Positions 40,433 through 47,828 of a DNA stretch of 48,164 nucleotides are shown one piece after another. This DNA comes from an uncultured Collinsella sp. (GTDB lineage: Bacteria > Actinomycetota > Coriobacteriia > Coriobacteriales > Coriobacteriaceae): contig UQIH01000017.1 in NCBI GenBank assembly GCA_900541145.1, positions 1 through 48,164 of the forward strand. Reading direction: 5' to 3'. The stretch's first letter is position 1; every line of letters starts with the position of its first letter. A program made the position numbers and the translations under genes. The notes beneath the pieces were generated by a model, which was not told where the DNA came from, made no database searches, and saw only the letters and a program-made list of their open reading frames with translations.

Positions 40433-40589
40433 ATCAAGGCATGAATAGCCGCCGGTTAACTGCCTTTTTCGACTTGGCTCGCGTCCCCCCCCCGCGCGAG
40501 GACGTGCCCAAAGCGGCAATACTGATTGATTACGGAAGGGCATCTCAGGGTGCAATCGATATACTATTTGTCCAAATGAAAGGAAACCC
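40433..40589. other. intergenic region with a C9 homopolymer
   Basis: 157 bp between the ATPase and protease genes. It contains nine consecutive C residues (40485-40493), about 100 bp before the protease start. No terminator found. AAAGGAAA at 40579 is the protease ribosome site. Confidence 0.4.
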
Positions 40590-41408
40590 ATGCAGCTATC
40601 TGAGCAGCTTCTGCACACGACGATTCGCATCGAAGCTTCGTTGGCCTCGGGAGGTTGCTCAGTTGGAACGGGTTTCTTTTTCAAGTTCTGCGACGACGGA
40701 AAGACCTATGTGCCGGCAATCGTGACCAACAGGCACGTGGTCGAGGGCGCGTACGAGTATCGCGTCATCTTTTCGAGATCTGACGAGAACGGAAACCTGC
40801 TCAATATAAACGAGCAACTTACCATGCGGGGCTCCGAGAGCGACTGGATCGCACACCCTGACGAAAGTGTTGACCTGTGCGTCTTACCCATCGGTCCCGC
40901 ACTGAATGGTTTTATCCGGGCGGGGAAGCATCTGCTTACCATACCGCTCAGCTTGGAGCTTCTGCCGACGGATAAGCAGATTCAAGACATGGGCTGTATG
41001 GACGAGGTGACCATGGTCGGATACCCCAACGGCATTTGGGATGAGGCCAACAACCTGCCGATCGTCCGTCGGGGTATCACGGCGACGCCCTATAGGTACG
41101 ACTATCAGGGGCAGAAAGAGTTCCTGGTTGACATGGCGTGCTACCCGGGATCGAGCGGTTCCCCGGTCTTTCTCTACAACGAGGGTACTTATTTGGAGAA
41201 CGATGCTGTGGTCATGGGCAAGAGGCTCTATCTACTTGGCATCCTTCGGGCTGTGCCCATCAGAACTCTTCTCGGAGACATCACCGTATCCACGATTGCC
41301 CACGTGAGCGTTCAGGACATGTTGAATCTCGGCATCGTCATCAAATCCGAGCGTCTGAGGGACTTCGATCCCATCGTGAGGGAACGCTTGAGCGTTTCTG
41401 GAAATTAG
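40590..41408 (+). CDS. trypsin-like serine protease, cytoplasmic
   Basis: 272 residues with a complete chymotrypsin-fold triad: His49 in VTNRHVVEG, Asp95 in SVDLCVLP and Ser189 in CYPGSSGSPVF, in the order and spacing of S1C/HtrA-like peptidases. There is no signal peptide, membrane segment or PDZ domain, so it should act inside the cell. Such proteases occur in bacterial defence loci as effectors; here the neighbours are an ATPase of mobile-locus type and a broken BREX gene, so a defence role is a fair inference but not shown. Ribosome site AAAGGAAA precedes the ATG. Its last four bases overlap the truncated transposase that reads the other way. Confidence 0.82.
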   Translation: MQLSEQLLHTTIRIEASLASGGCSVGTGFFFKFCDDGKTYVPAIVTNRHVVEGAYEYRVIFSRSDENGNLLNINEQLTMRGSESDWIAHPDESVDLCVLPIGPALNGFIRAGKHLLTIPLSLELLPTDKQIQDMGCMDEVTMVGYPNGIWDEANNLPIVRRGITATPYRYDYQGQKEFLVDMACYPGSSGSPVFLYNEGTYLENDAVVMGKRLYLLGILRAVPIRTLLGDITVSTIAHVSVQDMLNLGIVIKSERLRDFDPIVRERLSVSGN

Positions 41409-41665
41409 TATTTATTTGGCTCGCCCGCTCTGATGCCGCCCCCGCACAGCTGGTCGGCCTCGGCGTCCATCACCGCGTTCACGACCTGCTCGGCGAGGCG
41501 CCTGAGCAGCTCCTGCATGTCGATGGCGCCGTCGTCGAAACGGGGCATGGCGAGCATGTCCGGAGTCGGGTCTGATAAGATTTCCATAGCGGTCCTCGTC
41601 CTTTCCTAGAACCTGTTGTTGTGGTGATTTCAGATTCTAGGACGAGGGCCGCTCTTCGTTAAGTG
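41405..41665 (-). pseudogene. truncated IS256 (Mutator) family transposase, N-terminal fragment
   Basis: The 60-residue open frame (41405-41587) is the start of an IS256-type transposase: MEILSDPTPDMLAMP, then DMQELLRRLAEQVVNAVMDAEADQL. After CGGG, where the family goes on with a conserved Tyr/Arg-rich segment, the frame runs into unrelated bases and stops within a few codons. The catalytic DDE part is absent. The upstream bases to about 41665 (promoter and AAAGGACGAGG ribosome site, then presumed left end of the element) are kept. So only the left end of the IS remains, and the deletion joined it to the protease gene end. Confidence 0.75.
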
Positions 41666-41669
41666 GCCG

Positions 41670-42209
41670 CTGGGGCGTCACCCTTACACCAACATTTTCG
41701 ACGCGATCGGCCGCTTCGTGGACTTCGTGCGCGACGTGTGTGCTGAGGATGCTCTGGAAGAGAATCTCCGTTTTGTGTCTGATGCCCTGGACGGTAAGTG
41801 CACGCCGCGTGAGATTATTCGCAACTACTTCCTCAAAGATTTCTACAAGGATCACTGCTCAACCTACCAGAAGCGCCCCATCTACTGGATGCTTGATTTC
41901 GGTAAGAAAAACGGCTTCAAGTGCCTTATTTACATGCATCGCTACCAGCCAGACCTGCTGGTCCGCGTACGCACTAATTATGTCCATGAACAGCAAGAAC
42001 GGTACCGCACGCAGCTCGCTCACCTAGAGGAAGCCGTGGCACAAGTTGATATCTCGCAACGCGTAAAGTTGAACAAGCAGATCAAGAAGCTCAACGATCA
42101 GCTCGCTGAGACTATAACCTTTGGGGAGAAGATTCACCATTTAGCAGAACAAATGATTGCGATCGGACTGAGGGATAAGCGTGATCGATTTCGGCATCTT
42201 TACCATTGA
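41670..42209 (+). pseudogene. pglX: 3' fragment of BREX methyltransferase gene pglX
   Basis: About the last 175 residues of PglX, the adenine-specific DNA methyltransferase of BREX type 1 phage defence. Diagnostic stretches are EIIRNYFLKDFYKDHCSTYQ, KRPIYWMLDFGKKNGFKCLI, MHRYQPDLLVRVRTNYVHE and the coiled-coil tail IKKLNDQLAETITFGEKIH. PglX is normally over 1,100 residues; the Rossmann methyltransferase part (NPPY) is missing. The open frame continues upstream to the truncated IS256 end, so IS insertion followed by deletion probably removed the rest together with brxA-brxC. A GTG at 41718 could still start a short product, but no ribosome site is evident. Confidence 0.82.
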
Positions 42210-42855
42210 CGGGGTGAAGAGGTTCTTGTTCGACGCCCTGCGCATCGATGGGTGCGAGTTCGGAGATATGCAGCTGCGTTTTCGCAGCGACGAGGTTGGG
42301 ACGTACGCCGATGTCCGGGAGAGGCTGGGGGAGTCCCTCGCCCCCGACGACCTGCTGCTGCACCTCAGGCACGTCACGGCCAACACGGATGGCTGCGCGT
42401 CCATTCGCGAGAGCGGGATTCTCGGAATCGGGGACGTGCTCTCGCGTCCTAGTGCGCTTACGCGTCTTTTCGAGGGCTGCGGGGTTCATTTCGACAAGGC
42501 GAGCCGAACCGTGTCTGTCGACGGGAGAAGGCTCAGCCTGGACCTGGTCGATGATGCCTTCCTCGGACGGGAGTCCTCGGAGCCGATAGATGGACTTCTG
42601 TACATTCTGGCGGAAGACTCCCTCGTGAACTCCTTCATCCACAAGTCGTGCATCCGGGAGTACTCCACGCTTTCGCGGTATCCCGAGGCCATATGGGCTC
42701 TGGAAGAGGTCGTCGGGCATGGGAACGAGGCGGTTTGGAGATGGAAGGACGCCGCGCGCCCATATGTTGTCGAGTTCACCGCGACTTTGAAGGAGCTCGA
42801 TCTGTGTCGACTCCAGCCGGACGATGGGATGGGTTTTTGCAGGGCGGCGGTTTGA
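42181..42855 (+). CDS. hypothetical protein overlapping the pglX end
   Basis: 224 residues, not recognised with confidence. It starts with GTG inside the pglX fragment (29-base overlap) after GAGGGATAA, so it was once translated after pglX as part of the BREX operon. The segment LLLHLRHVTANTDGCASIRESGIL (about 59-82; key residues His-Val-Thr and Ser-Ile...Gly-Ile) recalls the start of ADP-ribosyltransferase/DarT-like folds (HxT then SI-x-GL); this is a weak guess. The rest is mixed alpha/beta with YILAEDSLVNSFIHKSCIRE and a C-terminal ARPYVVEFTATLKEL. The frame is intact and GC-rich like the chromosome. Its stop overlaps the next start (TTGA). Confidence 0.6.
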   Translation: MIDFGIFTIDGVKRFLFDALRIDGCEFGDMQLRFRSDEVGTYADVRERLGESLAPDDLLLHLRHVTANTDGCASIRESGILGIGDVLSRPSALTRLFEGCGVHFDKASRTVSVDGRRLSLDLVDDAFLGRESSEPIDGLLYILAEDSLVNSFIHKSCIREYSTLSRYPEAIWALEEVVGHGNEAVWRWKDAARPYVVEFTATLKELDLCRLQPDDGMGFCRAAV

Positions 42856-43132
42856 AGGAGTCCGTATTCAATAATCTGGTTTACCAGGCGCTCGGGGTCT
42901 GCGTGCGGGGTGCCCGCGAGGTTATCGCCTCCCTGCCTGCCGGCGGCGGGGTGCCCCGTCGTCGATCGTTCGGATAACCCCTCTGGATGAGTTCTGCGGC
43001 GACCCCGAAGCTGGCTTGGATTCCATGTGCGATAGGGAGGGGCGTTGTCGGATTTGCGACGAAGACGCTGTGGAGTCCCTGTCGGCGTTCCTTATCGCTA
43101 ATGGGTATCTAGGGGAGGGCTTCTCGGGATAA
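42852..43132 (+). pseudogene. frameshifted small gene, coupled to the preceding one
   Basis: The first frame from TTG at 42852 reads KESVFNNLVYQALGVCVRGA and on to a Gly-rich turn near 42950, then ends early at 42977. The frame reached by one extra G there carries on as IVRITPLDEFCGDPEAGLDS, then CDREGRCRICDEDAVESLSA and stops at TAA 43130. Joined, it is a protein of about 93 residues with a Cys-rich CDREGRCRIC motif that could bind zinc. Both parts look coding, so this is a gene broken by a one-base deletion in GGCGGCGGGG, or a programmed/sequence-error frameshift. Function unknown. Confidence 0.5.
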
Positions 43133-43312
43133 AACGGGTTTCGCTTGGTCTAATGCGTAGGATGACCAGTTTCGTGTTGTCCCAGCAGGGAATCGCCCGA
43201 CGGATCAGATTGCGGAAACATGGGGTTCCGATGCATGGGGTAGGCGAGGGGTCGTCGCCCTGATGTGCGAATGAGCTTCACCCTGCTGTCGCATTCTGTC
43301 CGTATGGATAAT

Positions 43313-43348
43313 GGCCGGCTTAAGGTGCCGGCCTCCTACCGGAGGAGG
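43313..43348 (+). promoter_or_regulatory. tandem hairpins over a ribosome binding site
   Basis: GGCCGGC (43313-43319) pairs with GCCGGCC (43327-43333), and CCTCC (43332-43336) pairs with GGAGG (43341-43345) across a TACC loop. GGAGG is the ribosome site for the GTG at 43356, so the second hairpin could hide it. The 180 bp upstream (43133-43312) show no other feature. Confidence 0.4.
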
Positions 43349-43355
43349 TTGCGAC

Positions 43356-43679
43356 GTGCGCGCGATGATCGAGATTGAGTGGATGGACGGGCTTGTGACG
43401 AAGGTGCCGGAGTTCGCTCTGGGCGACGTATTCGGTGAAAGCGTTCAGGTAGAGCTCGATTTCAAGTTCGACGACGTGTCGGAGGGCCTCTGGGTCGAGG
43501 TGCGCCATCATAAACCGGACGAGGGCTCGGATGGCGACCCGCGCGAAAGGGCCTGTACGCTGCATGCGGACTGTCACTACGGTTTGGTCGACGCGGTCGA
43601 CCTCGACCGTATCTTCTGCGTTCTCTTTGAGGGGCAGCCGAGGATCTGCCGCATCGCGGGGGAGCTCGTGAACCTCTGA
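43356..43679 (+). CDS. hypothetical small acidic protein
   Basis: 107 residues, not recognised. Start GTG at 43356 was chosen for the GGAGGAGG placed 7 nt upstream; an ATG at 43365 is the alternative. Acidic, with MIEIEWMDGLVTKVPEFALG, then VQVELDFKFDDVSEGLWVEV and a C-terminal DAVDLDRIFCVLFEGQPRIC; the strand-rich pattern suggests a small beta protein. No signal peptide or membrane segment. It stands alone among IS fragments, preceded by the hairpins described above. The long Val-rich N-terminal extension possible to 43311 is not supported. Confidence 0.5.
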   Translation: MRAMIEIEWMDGLVTKVPEFALGDVFGESVQVELDFKFDDVSEGLWVEVRHHKPDEGSDGDPRERACTLHADCHYGLVDAVDLDRIFCVLFEGQPRICRIAGELVNL

Positions 43680-43852
43680 AGGACCTGTGCTATGGCTCAA
43701 GGTTGACGCGCTACTGAACGTTGTCGGTGCGCAGCCTCACGTGGCGCTCGTAGGGGAAGTCCAGGTAGGTCAGCGCGTCGGCCTCTGCCTCCTGTTACCG
43801 TTCATGGGAAATCGGTCAATTGGGAGCGCGGTGGAAATCCTGGACCGTGTTC

Positions 43853-44074
43853 CTACGCTACAAGACCTAGGCTTCTTCGGTACTGCATCGGGCTCATATA
43901 GCCCAGGTCGCTCTTGCAGCGCTTGTCGCGATACCAGACCAGATAGGCGTACAGCATCTTCATGAATTCCCCCATGCCAACATCGTCCCAGCCCCTTCCG
44001 TAGAAGAGCTCCACCTTCAGCCTGCCGAAGCCCTCCGTCCTTGAATTGTCGGGTGAGCACCCCTTTCTCGACAT
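43853..44074 (-). pseudogene. IS3 family transposase (OrfB), C-terminal fragment
   Basis: Last 73 residues of an IS3-type integrase-core transposase: SMSRKGCSPDNSRTEGFGRL holds the DDE glutamate region (normally EGFFGRLK), followed by AYLVWYRDKRCKSDLGYMSP and the ending YRRSLGLVA. The DD residues and the whole N-terminus are absent. The bases after the stop (about 43815-43850) resemble an IS end (GGTCCAGGATTTCCACC on the minus strand). The region 43680-43852 has no gene that I can support. Confidence 0.75.
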
Positions 44075-44137
44075 CGAGCGCGCGAGGTCCTGGGCGGCGC
44101 ATAGCCGATCCGGCCCTGCCACCGGTAGTGGCCGCCG

Positions 44138-44540
44138 CGGTCGCTGGCTTACGCCTTGAGGAAGCGCGCCCGGGACCTCGGCCCCTACGAGGCATCGGCA
44201 TTGTGCCAGCTTCGATCGGAGGCGGGCTGCTCGAGTCTCATGACCGCATACGACCTCAAAGAGGACTTCTTCGACATCTACGACGAGCACCCGCTCTCGC
44301 GGGAGGATGCCGAGGATGCATTCGATGCGTGGAAGGCATCCATCCCCGATGACAAGGCCTACGATCCCTTCCGGGGGCTTGCGAAGGCCGTGGAGAACCA
44401 CCGCGAGTTCATATTTAACTACCGGGATTGTCCGAGCCGCATCTCGAACGGTTACACGGAATGCGCGAACCGCCTCATCAACGAGACTAACATGATGGGG
44501 CGTGGCCACTCCTTCGAGACGCTGCGCGCGCGTACGCTCT
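44138..44540 (+). pseudogene. ISL3 family transposase, C-terminal fragment
   Basis: About 133 residues of the C-terminal end of an ISL3-type DDE transposase: LAYALRKRARDLGPYEASA, then TAYDLKEDFFDIYDEHPLS, EDAFDAWKASIPDDK and RISNGYTECANRLINE (the last carries the catalytic Glu in NGYTE), then SFETLRARTLYR. Beyond this the frame reads unrelated sequence, where an IS30-type piece begins. The N-terminal zinc-finger and the two Asp residues are missing. Confidence 0.75.
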
Positions 44541-44545
44541 ATCGC

Positions 44546-45560
44546 AGTTTGTCCCGTCACAGAGGTATGGCCCTACGCCTGTCATCTCGGCTGTCGGAAC
44601 AGGAGTGGGTGCGGTTACCCCAAGTGTCGCTACGACGCTGCCTATCGCACCCGCCTGTCCGCGGCCCGTGAAGGGTTATGTCTCACCGCTGACGAGCTCG
44701 CCGCCATGGTCGCGATTGTGGTCCCTTTGTTTAGGCGGGGGCAGAGTTACGAGACCATATGGGCCACACATGCTGACGAGCTTCCTGTGTGCGTGCGCAG
44801 TGCCTGCTCCTATCAGGAGAGGGACAGGCGCGCCTTACCTGCTTCTCCCGCGAAAGGACCGTATGAGGAAGCGTAAGCGCAGGGATGTCGAAGGTGCTGG
44901 GCGCGACGGGGTTGACCGCACTGGCCGTACCTACGCCGAATTCGAGGCGCTCTCGCTTGCCGACAGGTCGCGCGTGGTCCAATGTGACTCCGTTGAGGGC
45001 TACGAGCGCAACACCTACGACATCCTGAGCGCACACATCGTGGCCCGGGCGTTCCAAATCTATTTGCGCAAGCGTCATGCCAGCTCCGGCAGCCATCGTT
45101 GCCTGCCTCGACCATATAGAGAGTCTCATAGGCTCTGTTGCTGCCTTCGAGGCTATCTTCGGCATCCTGCTAGTCGATTGAGGAGTCGAGTTCGATGATT
45201 GGAAGGGCCTGGAGCGCTGGTGTCTCGAAAGCGGAGCTCGGCGCTGCCGCGTGTTCTGCTGCGACGCGATGAGATCCAACCAGTAGTCGGCATGTGAGCG
45301 CAACCACGAGCAGCTCAGGCGCATTCTGCCCAAAAGCCGTAGTGGCGGTGCTCTGAGCCCCTACGACGTTGTAGTATGCTGCAGCCACGTAAACTCTTGC
45401 CCGCTTGCTGGACTCGCTGGCAGGTGTCCATTCGAGCTCCTCGGAGACCTGTTGCTGTGCGGCATCGGATGATCGCTTCGGGCTGTCCCTCGACAGCGAG
45501 CTCGCCGTCTCGCCCGATAAGGGGTCATCCCCGACGGGGTGGTACCAGGCCTACGAGCGG
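44546..45560 (+). pseudogene. IS30 family transposase, broken by frameshifts and a stop
   Basis: Pieces in successive frames match an IS30-type transposase. First a Cys-rich CPVTEVWPYACHLGCRNRSG and DAAYRTRLSAAREGLCLTA (44546 to about 44800); then RTYAEFEALSLADRSRVVQC (about 44820-45085), with the first catalytic Asp following as DSVEG; then VACLDHIESLIGSVAAFEA and FGILLVD, an in-frame TGA at 45179 in place of the Asn of the usual DNG, and GVEFDDWKGLERWC; then CERNHEQLRRILPKSRSGG and SHVNSCPLAG. At least three frameshifts and one stop. Its right end is followed at 45585 by a 26-bp inverted-repeat end. A related IS30 fragment enters the window from the right edge. Confidence 0.75.
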
Positions 45561-45584
45561 GGCGAAGGCTCTTGGGCCGCCGGG

Positions 45585-45638
45585 TGTCAGTGGTAGCGTG
45601 AAACTGAACACTTGTTCAGTTTCACGCTACCACTGACA
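45585..45638. repeat. perfect 26-2-26 palindrome, IS30-type end-to-end junction
   Basis: The arm 45585-45610 (beginning TGTCAGTGGTAGCGTGAAAC, ending CTGAACA) is the exact reverse complement of 45613-45638, with only CT between. IS30-family ends are about 26 bp and their transposition intermediates join two ends with a 2-bp spacer, so this has the geometry of an IRR-CT-IRL junction next to the IS30 transposase remnant. As RNA it would be a very strong hairpin. Confidence 0.75.
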
Positions 45639-45837
45639 GTTCGCAAGCTTCATTATGAATTCAGGGTACCTCATCTTGTCGATGCGGGATTGGCGCCCAG
45701 AGCCGGGGTCCCGCCAGAGTGCGATACGCCGTGTGCCGAACATGCAGGCGCGACCGTTGACGCCTTCTTTTCTTCTGCCGGAATCCACGCAGAAAGCATT
45801 CTGTACGACAGGCTATGCCAGGTGTTCTACCAAATGG
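45639..45837. other. unassigned region between the IS junction and the nucleotidyltransferase gene
   Basis: 199 bp with no gene I can support. Open frames exist on both strands; one on the minus strand (about 45627-45810) reads CMFGTRRIALWRDPGSGRQS and ends inside the palindrome, which could be decayed coding sequence, but it has no start with a ribosome site. Confidence 0.3.
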
Positions 45838-46140
45838 TCATTTTATCTTTCTATAATGAGGCGAGATTCTATCCAAGAATCCGACATGTCGCTCTTCATC
45901 GATGCCGAGGACCGTTAAGTCGACTACTCTACCGGTCTCGTTACCTAACTTTTGGGATATCTGTTCGCATCCGGAGACAAGTTGATCGGAATATTTCGAG
46001 TACAGTAGCAGCAAATCAATATCACTGTCTGCACTGAGCTCTGAACCACTCAGCGCAGATCCGAACAGATAGACATGATCAAACTGAGAGAACAGTTCTA
46101 GGTTGCTGTCGAGAATGTCTATGAGTCTCAAATAGTTCAT
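45838..46140 (-). CDS. minimal nucleotidyltransferase (MNT-like), partner of the HNH gene
   Basis: 100 residues of polymerase-beta fold: VYLFGSALSGSELSADSDIDLLLLY carries Gly-Ser and the Asp-x-Asp metal pair with 11 residues between, and VVDLTVLGIDEERH supplies the third acidic strand. It starts in the stop of the HNH gene (ATGA), so it is translated with it. Nucleotidyltransferases of this size are usually antitoxins that modify a partner protein, but the usual HEPN partner is absent; the partner here is a 398-residue HNH nuclease. Its GC is clearly lower than that of the core genome, a sign of transfer. Confidence 0.8.
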   Translation of the reverse strand: MNYLRLIDILDSNLELFSQFDHVYLFGSALSGSELSADSDIDLLLLYSKYSDQLVSGCEQISQKLGNETGRVVDLTVLGIDEERHVGFLDRISPHYRKIK

Positions 46141-47333
46141 AGTTTGCGAACGAATGGGAAGAAGCTATCCATATCGAGGAGCTTCACGTTAATTTGCCCC
46201 GCAAACACCTGGGCTTCTTCGGAGATGCATTGCTTACCGTTCCATCTATGCAAGTTGACGACAACGGTATGTTCTGCCGGTGCTAAACGGGCCAACTCTG
46301 CATAGCTCAGACAGTATTCGTATACGAATAAGAAGCATTTTCCTTTCGCTATATATTCTCTAAGGTTTGTCTTCGACTTGCGAGTTGCTTTCTTTCCGCA
46401 CAGGCGGAAGTACTTTAGGGCAAAAATCAAGCTGTCTAGCCTCATCTCGGCACGCCTGAAGCAGCGGGCGTCATAGTACATCTGTCGGATACGCGGCGTA
46501 TCGTCAAGATAAACTACCGCCTCTTTCCCGTTTTCTATTATTTGCAACAATGGATGTTCTGCATCTAGAGAAACATCTATAAATCGCCCCTGTTCGTCAA
46601 GCTTTTTGATTAGCAGCTCTAGGGATTCTGCAGAGGGGAGCAGGTCACCTTCTATGGGCTGGATTCCGAAGATGGAGTTGATGACCTCGGGGAAAAGAAT
46701 AGACCTTTGTCTTTCCGTATTATCTCTGGTGGCTTCGAACTCCTTAGCATGGTCGATAAAATCGCGGACAGCGGCCTGGTTGGAGAAGGAATTGTCCTTG
46801 TGGTTCTGGAACAGGCACAAGTTCGATTCGAACAGCGTGCAAAGTTTTCGGTTGTTGACGATTATTTCCTTTTCAAAAACATCCCACAGTCTTCGCTTGT
46901 CCTTCATGTAGTAATTCTCATATATCGACTTGTTTCGGGCGAGCAGAGGTGCGGCCTCTTTGCGCAGGTCGTCGAAGGAACTGAACGTCTTTCCGAAAAC
47001 GCGATCAATTTCTGCGTGACGAATCGACTTCCATTTCCTCACTTCATCTGCCGTGAAAGCGGAGTTTTTGTCGAAATTCGTATGGCAGTTTGGACAGATG
47101 AGAATAAGGTTGTCGAACGTGTTCTCTGCGCTTTTGCAATATGGGACGATATGGGCTCGTTCAGCAATGTCTCCATTGCTGATGAATAGATCGGCCCGAC
47201 AATCTGGATTCATGCATTTGCCGGCAGACTCCGCCCAGAGTCTTCGCTCGACATATGCTGAGATTGGCTTTCTGCTTGTCTTCGACACTTTCCGTCCCCG
47301 CTTTGACCTCTTCGATTGACGATTAACTGTCAT
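46137..47333 (-). CDS. HNH endonuclease fused to an uncharacterised C-terminal domain
   Basis: 398 residues. The N-terminus is very basic (RQSKRSKRGRKVSKTSRK). Residues about 24-105 form a zinc-bound HNH nuclease domain: Cys40 and Cys45 in GKCMNPDC, AHIV with His61, Asn75 in FDNLILIC, and Cys80, Cys83 and His84 in CPNCHTNFD. All metal and catalytic positions are present. Residues about 110-398 are not recognised: a helical middle (YENYYMKDKRRLWDVFEKE, then DFIDHAKEFEATRDNTERQR) and a mixed alpha/beta end with HTVVVNLHRWNGKQCIS. The size recalls Cap5 (HNH-SAVED) of CBASS, but I see no SAVED signature and the partner is not a CD-NTase. A nucleotidyltransferase gene overlaps its stop. The ATG has no clear ribosome site; TATTCT lies 12 nt upstream. 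Confidence 0.82.
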   Translation of the reverse strand: MTVNRQSKRSKRGRKVSKTSRKPISAYVERRLWAESAGKCMNPDCRADLFISNGDIAERAHIVPYCKSAENTFDNLILICPNCHTNFDKNSAFTADEVRKWKSIRHAEIDRVFGKTFSSFDDLRKEAAPLLARNKSIYENYYMKDKRRLWDVFEKEIIVNNRKLCTLFESNLCLFQNHKDNSFSNQAAVRDFIDHAKEFEATRDNTERQRSILFPEVINSIFGIQPIEGDLLPSAESLELLIKKLDEQGRFIDVSLDAEHPLLQIIENGKEAVVYLDDTPRIRQMYYDARCFRRAEMRLDSLIFALKYFRLCGKKATRKSKTNLREYIAKGKCFLFVYEYCLSYAELARLAPAEHTVVVNLHRWNGKQCISEEAQVFAGQINVKLLDMDSFFPFVRKL

Positions 47334-47477
47334 TTAAGAATATGTTATCCAATGATTGGGCCACCGTCAGGCTTCAAGTGAAGATTATTGAACGGGGAGG
47401 TAAATGGAGCACTAAAGAAGTAGACATTCGGCAGCTTTAAGCCCCAGGGTTAACGAATCGCGTGCCGAATGACGCTG
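47334..47477. other. upstream region of the HNH gene
   Basis: 144 bp between the HNH start and the IS110 fragment. It must hold the promoter of the HNH/nucleotidyltransferase pair. No repeat or RNA seen. Confidence 0.35.
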
Positions 47478-47828
47478 CTATAGGCTGTCAAGTCCTTTAT
47501 CGGACGACATTTTAGCATTCAAGTAGCGGTCGTATTCGCGTCTGATTTCCTCGTGGGGGCATACTTCTCTTTCTATTTCGCTGAGCCTTACATTCGGCAC
47601 GTTAAGCTCTCGGGCAACCTGCTTTTGGGTCAATCCGAGCGATTTTCGCATGTCCGCCAGTATCGAGCCCCGGGCGTACTTCAACCTCATGGGGCGCCGC
47701 AACGTTGGGTAAACCTCCCTGGCTGTGAACCTCTTAAGGCAGCGCATGATCTCTCGCTTTGTCTTGCCGTCGGACTTGCGCTTCGCCATGTAGGCGAGCG
47801 TTCTCTCGTCCCCGCGCATCCTGTGTTA
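47478..47828 (-). pseudogene. IS110 family transposase, C-terminal fragment with helix-turn-helix tail
   Basis: About 113 residues. YMAKRKSDGKTKREIMRCLK and RFTAREVYPTL match the end of IS110-type (DEDD) transposases, and SILADMRKSLGLTQKQVARE, then NVPNVRLSEIERE, is a Cro/XRE-like helix-turn-helix that follows it in one frame. A stop (TAA) lies directly upstream in the same frame near 47828, where an IS30-type fragment begins, so the RuvC-like catalytic domain has been lost. As a remnant it could still express a small HTH protein from the ATG at 47819. Confidence 0.7.

Noticed and set aside
40441..40725. Open frame across the C9 run into the protease gene
   Set aside because: It overlaps the start of the protease in another frame, has no family match, and its apparent coding quality is limited to a short stretch.
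43687..43965. Short rightward open frame next to the IS3 fragment
   Set aside because: It crosses the IS3 end and reads antisense into the transposase fragment; no ribosome site or family pattern.
46137..47333. Cap5 (HNH-SAVED) effector of CBASS
   Set aside because: Length and HNH position agree, but I cannot see SAVED features and the coupled nucleotidyltransferase is the small MNT type, not a CD-NTase. Left open as a finding, not as an annotation.
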